DNA of 64,000 nt from Waltergamsia citrina. Taxonomy: Eukaryota > Ascomycota > Sordariomycetes > Hypocreales > Bionectriaceae. The position numbers and the translations under genes are program-made. Under the pieces are notes generated by a model. That model searched no databases. It was not told the DNA's origin and was given only the letters and a program-made list of their open reading frames with translations. Shown here piece by piece: positions 10,681 through 20,070 of the stretch (position 1 is the stretch's first letter; every line of letters starts with the position of its first letter). The DNA lies in contig JAKLNE010000037.1 of assembly GCA_022814615.1 (NCBI GenBank), forward strand, positions 1 through 64,000, given 5' to 3'.

Positions 10681-13096
10681 TCACTTCTTGAACCCATGTC
10701 TCTGTAGCCAGCCTTGCTTATGATCCTCCTCCCACCTTCTTTCCGCTCTCCTCAAAGTTGAGGCCGCATCCCAATGTTCCCTCTTCTGAGCCACATCCCT
10801 TGCTGTCTCACCTACTTTATCCTCCACGGTCGGATCCGCGCCCCAATCGCGCAGCACCCGGAGCACCTCGCGCCGTTCCTCGTCTCCATCTTCAGCCTTG
10901 CTAGCCGCATAATGCAGCGCCGTGCGTCCCTTGGCTGTTGCAGCGTTAGGATCAGCCTTGCCCCGCTCTAGCAACATCTCAACCATGGAACTGGATGCCG
11001 ATCGGGCTGCAAGGTGCAGCGCAGTGCGACCACCGTCGGAGCGACATTGCACAGTGGCGCCGCGATCTAGGAGGAGGATTGCTAGTGCGAGGTGGTCTCT
11101 CTCGGCGGCGAGATGTAAAGGTGTCAGACCGCGAAGGTCACAGACGCTGTGGGAGACGTGGCGGAGGGCGCGAGCAGCACCATTCAAGTCACCGTCCCAA
11201 GCTGCATCGAGAAGGGCGTCTTGTGCCTCGGGCTCGGACAAGCTGGGCCGGCGGGCTTTTCGGTCGTTGTGGTCGGCGTTGAGCTTTTCTTCTGATGCAG
11301 TGGGTGGAGGCGACGGGAGACCGCTCATTTTCCTTGCAAAGTCATCTGACGGGGGCCCGCCGGCTGAGTTGGGCGGAGAGCTGACCTGTTCCTCTTCAGC
11401 GGCGATAGCAGAAGGTGAACGAGGTGGGGGCGTCTTTATGCTTGGAATCGTCTGGGCCTGCTGGCCTTCTTTAGACTTATCATCTGTATCCTTCTTGCTG
11501 GATTCTGGCTCAACGATGGTGGGCACAGACGGACGATGACCGTCGGATGGTGACTTGGCGGTTGCCGGGTGCGTGTCGTCTTCTTGGCCTTTCTCGTCAG
11601 ATTTCTCTGTTTCTTTCTCTTTATCATTTTTCTCCTTATCTCCCTCCTTAGGCTTCTCATCAGGTTTGGGTTTCTCATCGGGCTTCGCTTTGTCGTCTTC
11701 CTTGGCTTTCTCGGCCTCGGGAGTCTTGGCTTGCTCCGCTGCCGTCTTGGTCTCCGGCGTTGGAGCTGGTGGCGGCACGGCGGCCGTTCCAGGAGGTGCA
11801 GGATTCCTCAACGCTCGCCTAAAAACAATTAGTAAACCAAGATATGAACAAGGTAAGTAAGATATAGACTTACGAATAAATATTCACCATCAAGGTAGAA
11901 AGACTGGCTAGTTCTTTCTGCAGTTCGTCATTCGCCTTTTCCACCTTCTCCTTGTACTCGTCCTTGTAGAGATAAGAGTTCCAGAAGCTCTGCATGCCCT
12001 TGACTACGTCACCATGATCTCCCGCACCTGTCTTACTGATCTCAGACAGCAGCTTGGTCATCTTGCCTAACGCTTTGTCCGTGTTCTTAACGGCGTCTTC
12101 AATCTGCGACTTGAGTTTTGAACCCGCATCGCCCTCCACCAGGTCGGGACGAGCCTTGAGCGTCTCCTGAACTTGATTTATGGTGTCGCGAGCTGTAGTG
12201 GCCTTGGCGGACATTTCCTCGATTTCTTCGGGTGTCTCATTGAGGTCACTGAGCCAGCTAATCCAGTCCTTGGCAGAGTCGGCATGCTTGGATGCAGCTT
12301 TAATACCGGCGTAGGCAAGCATGGCATTGGGCATGTGATCCATGAAACTGCTTGACTTGGAGTTGTTCCCAGGCGACGGGGCAGCCGGAGGAGGAGAAGT
12401 AGCGGCAGCGGCAAGACTGGAGGCTGGCTTCGCAGCAGCGCTTTGTGGGGGCGCAGCAGCATCGCTCGAAGTTGGCCGCTTGGACGCATCTTTGTAACGA
12501 TCGGGCTTGTACTTGTCGGGCGTCGAAGAACGTCGATGGGCCTTGCGTGGATCATCTTCGCCTTCGCGCATAAAGGCACCGGTAGCAGCTGGGTTGACGC
12601 GGGGAGGAGAGGGATACCGGGCGCTCATAGGCCGCTCTCGCTCAGGATCGCGAGAAGGGCGACGCCGGTTGGATTCCGCTGCCATGGAGGACGGTCGGCG
12701 ACTGTACCGATCTCGCCCGCGGTCACGATCATCTGCAAGGTAGTCCCGGTTGACACGCCGGGAACGAGGGCGCTCTGGGCTCGAGGAAGAAGACGAGTCA
12801 CGCCTGCGCCGGTGTCGTCCATTGACAGGTGGGGAGTTAGCCCGCGAACTCGGACGACGTGAGCGATCGGGACTTCTGGAGGGACGAGGTGAGCGTCCTG
12901 GTCGGCGCGATGTGGCGGGTGGTGGATATCGACTGGAGGAAGACGGGGGACGGGTCGGATCGTAGGATCGCGAGCGGCGGGAAGATGGGGGCGGAGAGTA
13001 GGAAGCTTTGGTTTTGGAACTGCTTTCGGGGCGTCGACGCGGGGCTGGGCTTTTGACCCGCGACGACGGGAGCTTGAGAGGCAGTCTGCCAGGCAT
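10681..13096 (-). CDS. RS/proline-rich protein with coiled-coil segment and C-terminal ankyrin repeats
   Basis: Two exons, 13096-11874 and 11818-10681, joined across a 55-nt intron (11819-11873, GTAAGT...TTTTTAG), giving 786 aa. Residues 1-200 are strongly basic, with Arg-Ser and Pro-Arg-Ser runs like splicing-speckle RS domains. The middle part (about 290-410) is helical and charged (RDTINQVQETLKARPDLVEG; DELQKELASLSTLMVNIYS). A Lys/Glu/Pro-rich disordered linker (KPDEKPKPDEKPKEGDKEK) follows. The last 190 residues contain four ankyrin-type units (RGLTPLHLAAERDHLALAIL; GGRTALHLAARSASSSMVEM; KGRTALHYAASKAEDGDEER). No enzymatic domain is visible. It is probably a scaffold protein; nuclear localisation is inferred from the RS region. 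The ATG at 13096 is the first in-frame one. Confidence 0.85.
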
Positions 13097-14649
13097 AATG
13101 TGATTATCGTGCCTCAAGTTGGTGAGGTTGTGGGATTGGAGGTGCGGGAAAAGGTTTAAGGATTGTCGACAGGGGGATCAGTACAACATGTACGGGTATA
13201 ATCGTACGCAGCACCCGCAGTTTAGGCAAGCGGATCGTGACCGCCTCCGCGCAAGATCAGCCTCAGCTTCAATAGGGAAAGCCTACTAAAGCAGTAGTAC
13301 TCGTAGTGATGTGAGCTGTGCAGGAGGGCTGGGGGCTAGAATGACGGCATATGCATTTGTCTCGTCTGACTGCATCATGTGGGCTGCTCGCTTCTAAGTC
13401 CTGCGCCCCTCCATCGTCAAATGAAAGAACAAACGGGACTGGACGGAGGCCGGACATTGCAGGAAGCGAGCGGCGAAAAAAGCCACCAAGTATCGAATGC
13501 ATTAATGCATGATGTAGTCGTTCGCCGCCCCCTCAGAGTCAATAGTATATACCTTAGAGATCTAGTAATAGTTGCAGTTGCTACCTGCAGGGCATACCCC
13601 GCAGCGGGATGACGCAGGGGGCATGATGAAGTTGTAGATGATCAGGCCTATCTAGGGTGCCAATGGCGACGATCAGACCCTGAAGAAACAAGAAGGGCTT
13701 CTGTGAAAACGTGGAGATGAGCGGGATAAGTTCAATTGTAGTCGGAATGTTGTACTTTGAGCCTCAGACGAGTCAAATTATTATAAAGTTAATGATGGTG
13801 AGCTATCTCTTGGCTACGAACGATGACGGCAGTGGATCCTGCCTGATTCAAGTTTGGTACTAGTAGTATTTGTGGTTGAGGGGGGGGGGGGGGGGGTAAC
13901 ACTGGTGCTCTTCGTTTCTGAGCGGGAGCTTGCCTAGCGCCGGGAATCCAGGCATTCCCTCCTCTTCGATGCTTGGACTAGGACAATCCGCGTGCTACCC
14001 TTTGCCGGTCATATTGGGAAGCTATCGTGAGAGGGCACCGCATCCAACCTTATATGCTCCGGGCATCTGGAGAGGGTGGTAAAGTTTCTATAGAGGTGGC
14101 TGTTTGCCGTTTGCTCTGTAGACTTCAGTTGTATCGGTTGAAACGGAGACAAATATGGATCCACCGCATAACTGACGGCAGACCTACGTATGATTGAATT
14201 GAAAAGTTCGTCCTTTGTAGACATAGCAAGGTCGTTGAAATTAGACTAGAAGTGCCTGAGAGGCCGAGACACGTTCATTCATTTTCCCCGAATGGTGCCT
14301 GAGCTCGCGACAAGAAGCGGCTGAGACTGTATAAACTCAAACACTTGGAATAAGAAAGCTTGATGTCTGGACGATAATCTCATATCTATAAAAGAGTAGC
14401 CTGACTAATTATCACTCGCTAATCGTGGAATCAATCACTGGACGGCTACGATCATCATTCATCCATGATGCCCGACTTATACTTTCGCTCTCTGTATGCT
14501 CCACATTTCCATATAGCCGAGTCGTCCACTTCTCTTACCCACCTGACTCGGCTAACGCCTCTCCAGCATCGGCGTCATGCCTACTGGACGGTAGTGTTGC
14601 CAATCTTATTGGGATCGCCAATTGAGGTCAAATCTTCCTCTCAATCATA
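13097..14649. other. Divergent intergenic region with a 17-G tract
   Basis: About 1.55 kb between the ankyrin gene (minus) and the succinyl-CoA-ligase alpha-like gene (plus); promoters of both must lie here. Bases 13880-13896 are an uninterrupted run of 17 G on the plus strand. Nothing else structured was found. Confidence 0.6.
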
Positions 14650-15833
14650 ATGGCTGTCAGAGCCCCCCTTTGGACGGGTATCCGTACGGCAACCAGTATC
14701 GGCCAGCGATCCGGATTCTCCAAAAGCTTCTCCACGTCCGCAAGGCGGTGCACGGCGGCCTACGACAGCACCATTGACAACCTGCGTATAGGAAAGGATA
14801 CTCGTGTCATTTACCAAGGCTTCACAGGTAAAGCGGTATGTGTAGATATTACGAGAAGTTTTCGGATTGGGCTGATAAATGGGGCGTTGTAGGCAACCAA
14901 GAATGCTCAGGACACGATTGAGTATGGAACCAAGATTGTAGGTGGTGTATCACCTGGCAAGGGTGGCCAGATCCATCTTGACCTTCCAGTGTTCAACACA
15001 GTCCAGGAGGTACGTTACAAAGAGTTCTTGCTCCCAATTGGCGATTTTGATACTGATCGTGAACAAAAGGCAATGAAAGAGGTAAAGCCGCAAGTCAGCT
15101 CTGTCTTCGTACCTGCGCAGTTCGCCGCCAAAGCTATCATTGAGTCTATCGAGGCTGAGGTTCCGCTGGTAGTTTCCGTTGCAGAACATATCCCTGTGCA
15201 TGATATGCTCCGCGTACATGAGGTATTGCGGACGCAGAGCAAGACCCGGCTTGTTGGGCCGAATTGCCCCGGCATCATAGCTCCGGAGCAATGTCGTGTT
15301 GGGATCATGCCGTATAAGCAGTATTCCAGAGGCTGTGTGGGAATTGTGTCTAAATCTGGGACGCTGAGCTATGAGGCTGTGGGTGCTACTACAAAGACGG
15401 GGCTGGGACAGAGTCTCGTTGTAGGCATGGGAGGGGATTTGCTCCCAGGTGGGTATACCAAACTCCAGACCAGATTACTTTGACTGACTTTTGGCCAGGA
15501 ACAACTTTGGCAGATGGACTGAAGATATTCTTTGACCATGAAGAAACCAAGGGTATCATCGTCATTGGAGAAATTGGTGGGGAGGCAGAGTTGCGAGCGG
15601 CTGAACTCATCAAAGAATATCGGCAGTCAACGAAGAATCCCAAGCCCATCATCGCTATGGTGGCAGGAGGAACAGCGCCACCGGAGAAGACTATGGGACA
15701 TGCAGGCGCGATATCATTTTCCACAGATGTTTCTGCCAAGGACAAGGCTGCGGCTCTAGAACAAGCTGGAGCTACTATTGTCCCGCACCCGGGCGTTATG
15801 GGCACAAAGATGAAAGAGCTCCTGGGATTATGA
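14650..15833 (+). CDS. Succinyl-CoA ligase alpha-subunit-like protein, mitochondrial
   Basis: Four exons: 14650-14835, 14893-15009, 15070-15448 and 15499-15833, giving 338 aa. The 60-nt intron 15010-15069 is a multiple of three and open, but comparison with the family shows it must be removed (VFNTVQE joins AMKEV). The N-terminus is a basic, Ser/Thr-rich presequence (GFSKSFSTSARR). The CoA-binding Rossmann part has VIYQGFTGKA and GGVSPGKGG; the ligase part has LVGPNCPGII, SKSGTLSYEA, IGEIGGEAE and the phosphohistidine loop MGHAGAI. It differs from the usual subunit at GKA-ATKNAQ (commonly GKQGTFHAQ), MPYKQ (commonly MPG) and GGDLLPGT (commonly GGDPFxGT), so it is probably a divergent paralogue. 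The matching beta-like subunit lies 1.2 kb downstream. The 3' end converges on the acetyltransferase, leaving 16 bp between stops. Confidence 0.9.
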
Positions 15834-15849
15834 TATGTACAACCTATGT

Positions 15850-16615
15850 CTACATATCAGGTATCGAGTCGACCTTCTTGATGACCTTGGCTGGCGAACC
15901 CATGGCAACCGAAAAGTCAGGAATATCCTTGGTGACGACACTACTGGCGCCGATTGTACAGCCTTTCCCAATAGTCACGCCTGGCATGATAGTGGTGTTG
16001 CCCCCGATCCAGCAGTCATCGCCAATCTTGACTGGCTTTGCGTATTCAACGCCATCTCGGCGGGATTGTACGCCTGTCTCGTGAGTGGCGGCGTAGATGG
16101 AGACGGAGGGGCCAAAAAGAACGCGGTTGCCGATAGTGACAATGCCGCAATCTAAAATGACTAGGCTGGACATAATGTCAGTGTCTGCTCGCAATACCCG
16201 TATGTACTCCACTCACTTGAAGTTGGAATAGAACTTTTCCCCGATAGAAATGTTGCAGCCATAATCAATGTTAAAAGGCGGCTCTATGTAAGAGCCCTCT
16301 CCTAAGTGGCCAATGACTTTCTTGAGCATAACTCCTCTATCTTCTTCCAATTTTTCGGGGGAGATATCCTCCGGGAAGTAGCTGTTGTACTTATGCATCA
16401 TCTGCCGCGCCCGATGGCGACCTTGAATCAGCTGGGGCGCAAGGCAATTGTATCTGACCTTACACGTTAGCGTTGGAAGGCTAGCTTTCGACATAAGCGG
16501 CATTCAAGCCATACAGGACTCCAGAGATCATCTTTTCGTAGTCATCGCACCAGGGCGTATTGTCCAGGGTCTTGGCGAACTCGATGGTCGCGGGGTCCTT
16601 CTCTTTAGCTGACAT
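15850..16615 (-). CDS. Maltose/galactoside O-acetyltransferase-like protein (left-handed beta-helix)
   Basis: Three exons: 16615-16515, 16453-16217 and 16165-15850. Introns are 16454-16514 (61 nt) and 16166-16216 (51 nt), and the 217-aa frame is continuous. The N-terminal maltose-acetyltransferase cap is complete (EKMISGVLYNCLAPQLIQGR across the first splice, then RARQMMHKYN). It is followed by hexapeptide repeats (GCNISIGEKFYSNFN; VTIGNRVLFGPSVSIYAATH; KIGDDCWIGGNTTIMPGVTI; GKGCTIGASSVVTKDIP). The catalytic His lies in YAATHETG. Family members move acetyl from acetyl-CoA to a sugar or similar hydroxyl, normally as trimers. It has no targeting peptide, unlike its neighbours, so a link to their pathway rests on position only. 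Confidence 0.9.
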
Positions 16616-17010
16616 GATGTTTGGTATTCAACAATACAATGGTCACACGATGATTGCGAAAGGGCAAAGAAGTTCCAGAAGATGCAACAATCCAGCGTAT
16701 GAGATTAATATTTTGCCGACAAGACGAGACTTACGAAGTTCGCAATGGACGAGGGGCGGCGGAGTCTCCGCGGTTGTCTCCAAGAAACGGAGGAGGGACC
16801 AAGTCAATAGCGGGGCAGGCGCTGTCTCCGTCGGTCCGACATGGCGAGAGTGAAGCGCCACTGTGGGAATTTACGACGGCTTCGTTTTACGCCTCGGCTT
16901 ACGGGTAAAGGTAATTACTCTCTATTATATTTTTTTTCTTTTCTTTCTATGGTGCTCTAGATCGAAGATGAGCTACAACCAAGAAGCAATAGTATAACCA
17001 CCGTATTCTT
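16616..17010. other. Intergenic, no gene seen
   Basis: About 395 bases between two minus-strand genes. It holds the acetyltransferase promoter at its left and a CT-rich run (TTTTTTTTCTTTTCTTTCT, about 16929-16948) at its right. No coding region. Confidence 0.6.
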
Positions 17011-18556
17011 TCATGATGCTAATTTGGCCAGCTGGACAGCCTTCTCTGCCGCTGCTCCAAAGTCCGCCTCAACGTGTAATCCCAAATCAGTCTCTTCCAG
17101 CTGTACAAAGAGACAGTTAGCAGTGTCTCGATGATCCGAATTCTGCTGACTTACAAGCTTCAAACCCTGCGGAGAATTGGTCCCCTGGAGCCGGACGACG
17201 ACAGGTACCCGTAAGGGTCCAAGTTCAGCGGCCGCAGCGATGATGGATTCAGCAATCATTGCGCAGTTAGTTATTCCTTTAGTTGTCAGTCATTGTTTCC
17301 CCTTTTTTTCTTGCAGAGAAAATTGAATACGCACCTCCGTAAACATTCACTAAAATGGTCTTAACACGCTCATCGCGCAAAACAATGGAAAAAGCCTGCA
17401 CCATCGTCTCCTTAGTAGCCTGCCCGCCAGCGTCCAGAAAATTTGCACTCTTTCCCCCATAAAACCCAATAGCATCATTCGTGGCCATAGCTAAGCCTGC
17501 GCCATTGACGACGTTGCCGATATTCCCATCCATACGAACGTAGACAAGCCCATGCTTCTCTGCCTCAACCTCGTCGGGAACTTCGTGCTCTACATCTCGT
17601 AAGGCGAAGAGCTCTTTTTGCCGCTTGCTCGCTGCGTCGTCAAATGTGAAGCGAGAGCCGACGCACGTTAGTGATCCATCGGCGAGACGTGCAAGCGGGC
17701 TAATCTCCAGGTTGGTGGCTTCCCTCTCCGTGAAAATGTTATACATGCCAGAGAGGATGGTTTTGAGCTGATGACGTTTTTCGCTAGGTAGCTGCATATG
17801 ATCAGCTACCTGCTGGCATACCTCAGGAGTGATGCCTTCGGAAGCCTTGAAATGAACTCGTTCGACTGGCTCGTTGGCCACTTCTTGAGCAGTCGCGACC
17901 CCTCGTTTGCCTATGCTGATGGCTGGTGCGTAGTTCTCCCTGTCAATCGTCATAGACAGACACCATTCCTCTACCGTCGATACTGCCTCACTGATATAGA
18001 CGCGCTTGACTGTCAAACCCTCGTCAATCCTATCGTTTGTCTTAACTTTGCGCCCCAGCATCTTATAGCCTAGAGCCTCTGCGTCTTTGGCATTTTGAGC
18101 TCTGTGTATACCGCCCTCGAGACCATTGTCGAAGAGACCTTGGCCAAGGGCGTCTCTTAGAAGCTGTGGCTTAAGCACAGCGGGACCGCCTATCCGTGAT
18201 GTGTAAGCTGAATGATCTGGTTCTAGAACAAGAGTTGAATTTATACCTAGTTCACTGACAAACTGTCGCGCTGCTTTTGGCGTCGCGGCGGACGTCCCAA
18301 GGGGGGTAGGAACATTGTACTAGGTGGGTTCTCTCAGTAACTCAGCCTCTCGAGTTGTTAAGTTCCCAATCAGGTCCATACCTGTCTTAATAGATCTTGT
18401 GACTGGTACTCATGAAGACTTAACCATCGCCTTTGCTGCTTTGGAGCGCTCTGGCATGAAATTTAGGACATAGATGCGCATTTCAAGTATGGCGGCTATG
18501 TACTGTACCTTGATTATTCTGCGCGTCAAGATGCCTGGCGCCCTGCTAGAGGCCAT
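17011..18556 (-). CDS. Succinyl-CoA ligase beta-subunit-like protein with altered ATP-grasp loop
   Basis: Six exons: 18556-18509, 18450-18382, 18319-18247, 18189-17335, 17276-17155 and 17100-17011; introns are 54-62 nt; 418 aa. Starts with an Arg-rich mitochondrial-type presequence, then RRWLSLHEYQSQDLL, the typical beta-subunit N-terminus. DNGLEGG, DGNIGNVVNGAGLAMATND, GGKSANFLDAGG, LVNVYGGITNCAMIAE and VVVRLQGTNS are all in family order. The glycine-rich nucleotide loop, normally KAQVxAGGRGKG, reads KPQLLRDALGQG at identical length in the middle of an exon: four of the six AGGRGK positions are changed, and no splice alternative repairs it. Either nucleotide binding has been lost or strongly altered. 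The likely partner is the alpha-like protein at 14650. The paired diversification suggests a dedicated acyl-CoA ligase rather than the TCA-cycle enzyme. Confidence 0.9.
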
Positions 18557-18975
18557 TGTGACTGAATTAGCGACAGCAGCACTGGGACCGGACTGCAGGA
18601 AGGAAATAAAATGCCAAGAGCCGCATTTATCTTGAAATTAGACAATTGCGCCAGACTTCTTCCATTAATGAGGTGGTCCTTTATGGTCGGCATTCGATGA
18701 TGCGGAGCCGAGGCTGGGTGGTGTTTGGCGATGTGTCGATCCGGGGCGGAGCGGAGTCGGCGGGGCTTGAGTCGGCTATTAGATTCAAGGACAAAATGAG
18801 GGTGGACGTCCTCAGCTTACTTCGACGGGCCTAGATTAGAACTCTTAATCGCTTAGTCCAAACTCATTCTGCCCTTCAGTCAGTTTTCAAATGAATCGGG
18901 ACGATCGCGATGAGTACAGGAATCATAGACGATAACTTGCAAACTTGCACTCTTGTAATACTTCAGTGTAAGGGT
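18557..18975. other. Intergenic, no gene seen
   Basis: About 420 bases between the beta-subunit start and the hydratase stop, both on the minus strand. It must hold the beta-subunit promoter. No separate coding signal. Confidence 0.6.
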
Positions 18976-20070
18976 CTATTCTTCAATCGTGGCTTTCGTA
19001 CAGACGACGCCGTTCTTATCTACCTCTAAATCCGTGACCCTTTGATCCCCATCTGCTCGTGAACCCGTCTGCTTGATGCTATGTGATTCTCCGGCGTAAA
19101 TGGGCGCCATGGCCCGATATGTACATCTCCCGGGCGATTTGCCTCCGGAGACAGCAGCTCTCCAGAAGTCCAGCATGCCGATCAGAGTTAGCGGTCCATG
19201 AACCACAAGCCCCGGGTGTCCTTCTACACGCTTTGCCCAGTCCGTGTCGTAGTGAATCTTGTGCCCGTTGAATGTCAACGCCGAGAAGCGAAATAGGCCC
19301 ACAGATGACCAGCGAAGCTCTCTTGAAAGGCCATTTCCATAAGCAGCTTGCACATCTTCCCACCTAGATGGAGCATGCATATCCGCATCTTTCAGCTCAA
19401 TCTCTGCTTTCGCAGAAGCTTTGGGCTCCGCCATCTTGCTCGCAGATGGATCTAGTTCCGGACGAAAGACCCACGACCGGCGGTCCGTAAGTGCCAGTCC
19501 CTCCGGTGACCAGAACTCCTTCTCGACCTCTACCAAAACCATCTCGCCCGCCGACCGACTCTTCTTGGCCGTAGCGCTCACAAGTTTCGTGCGCTCCTCG
19601 ATCTCATGCCCGACACGCAACAAGGGCGGCGTCCCAGACTCACTACGAGCCCAGGTCATTGTGCCGCCAGCCCACATGCGTCTCGTGAACGGGTGAGGGG
19701 CATTCCATGAGGTATCCGTGCCGTCCCGACCCAGTTCGCTCTCAATTCCATTTGGTGTGAAGTAGATGAGATGCCAGCCAGCTGGGACGGGTGTGCCTTG
19801 GGCAGGAGGCTCTTGCAAGTCGCCGCCAGCGCCGAAATCGACAGGACGGCCGAGAGTCACCGCGAGCATGTGCAGCTGGTTTGCGTCAAATAGCTGTCGC
19901 CTAACAATGCTGCGATCCCCAAAATCGTTCATCATCTTGTCTGCGGCATCGTGAGCGCTGAACTTTTGCGCAGATTGGCGTGTTGGTAATGAGACGCTGA
20001 ATGGGCGAGATTGGCAGCAAAGGTGGTAGGACACGCGCCTCAAGGAACGCGTTGTAGTGAGGGAAGTCAT
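18976..20070 (-). CDS. Mitochondrial hot-dog (MaoC-like) acyl-CoA hydratase, itaconyl/mesaconyl-CoA hydratase type
   Basis: Single exon, 364 aa. The first 35 residues are a mitochondrial-type presequence (TTTRSLRRVSYHLCCQSRPFSV...). The N-terminal half is the FAS1-dehydratase-like hot-dog (HPFTRRMWAGGTMTW; GHEIEERTKL). The C-terminal half has the hydratase-2 signature LTFNGHKIHYDTDWAK...HPGLVVHGPL, with the Asp and His that normally activate water. This double hot-dog layout is shared by mesaconyl-C4-CoA and itaconyl-CoA hydratases and by Htd2 of mitochondrial fatty acid synthesis. Because it lies beside two CoA-ligase-like genes, a dicarboxyl-CoA hydratase role is favoured over Htd2. That is inference: specificity cannot be read from the sequence. 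Confidence 0.85.
   Translation of the reverse strand: MTSLTTTRSLRRVSYHLCCQSRPFSVSLPTRQSAQKFSAHDAADKMMNDFGDRSIVRRQLFDANQLHMLAVTLGRPVDFGAGGDLQEPPAQGTPVPAGWHLIYFTPNGIESELGRDGTDTSWNAPHPFTRRMWAGGTMTWARSESGTPPLLRVGHEIEERTKLVSATAKKSRSAGEMVLVEVEKEFWSPEGLALTDRRSWVFRPELDPSASKMAEPKASAKAEIELKDADMHAPSRWEDVQAAYGNGLSRELRWSSVGLFRFSALTFNGHKIHYDTDWAKRVEGHPGLVVHGPLTLIGMLDFWRAAVSGGKSPGRCTYRAMAPIYAGESHSIKQTGSRADGDQRVTDLEVDKNGVVCTKATIEE

Noticed and set aside
15010..15069. In-frame reading of the 60-nt intron of the alpha-like ligase as coding sequence
   Set aside because: It would insert 20 residues in the middle of a strictly length-conserved Rossmann segment, and has consensus GTACGT and AAAAG borders.
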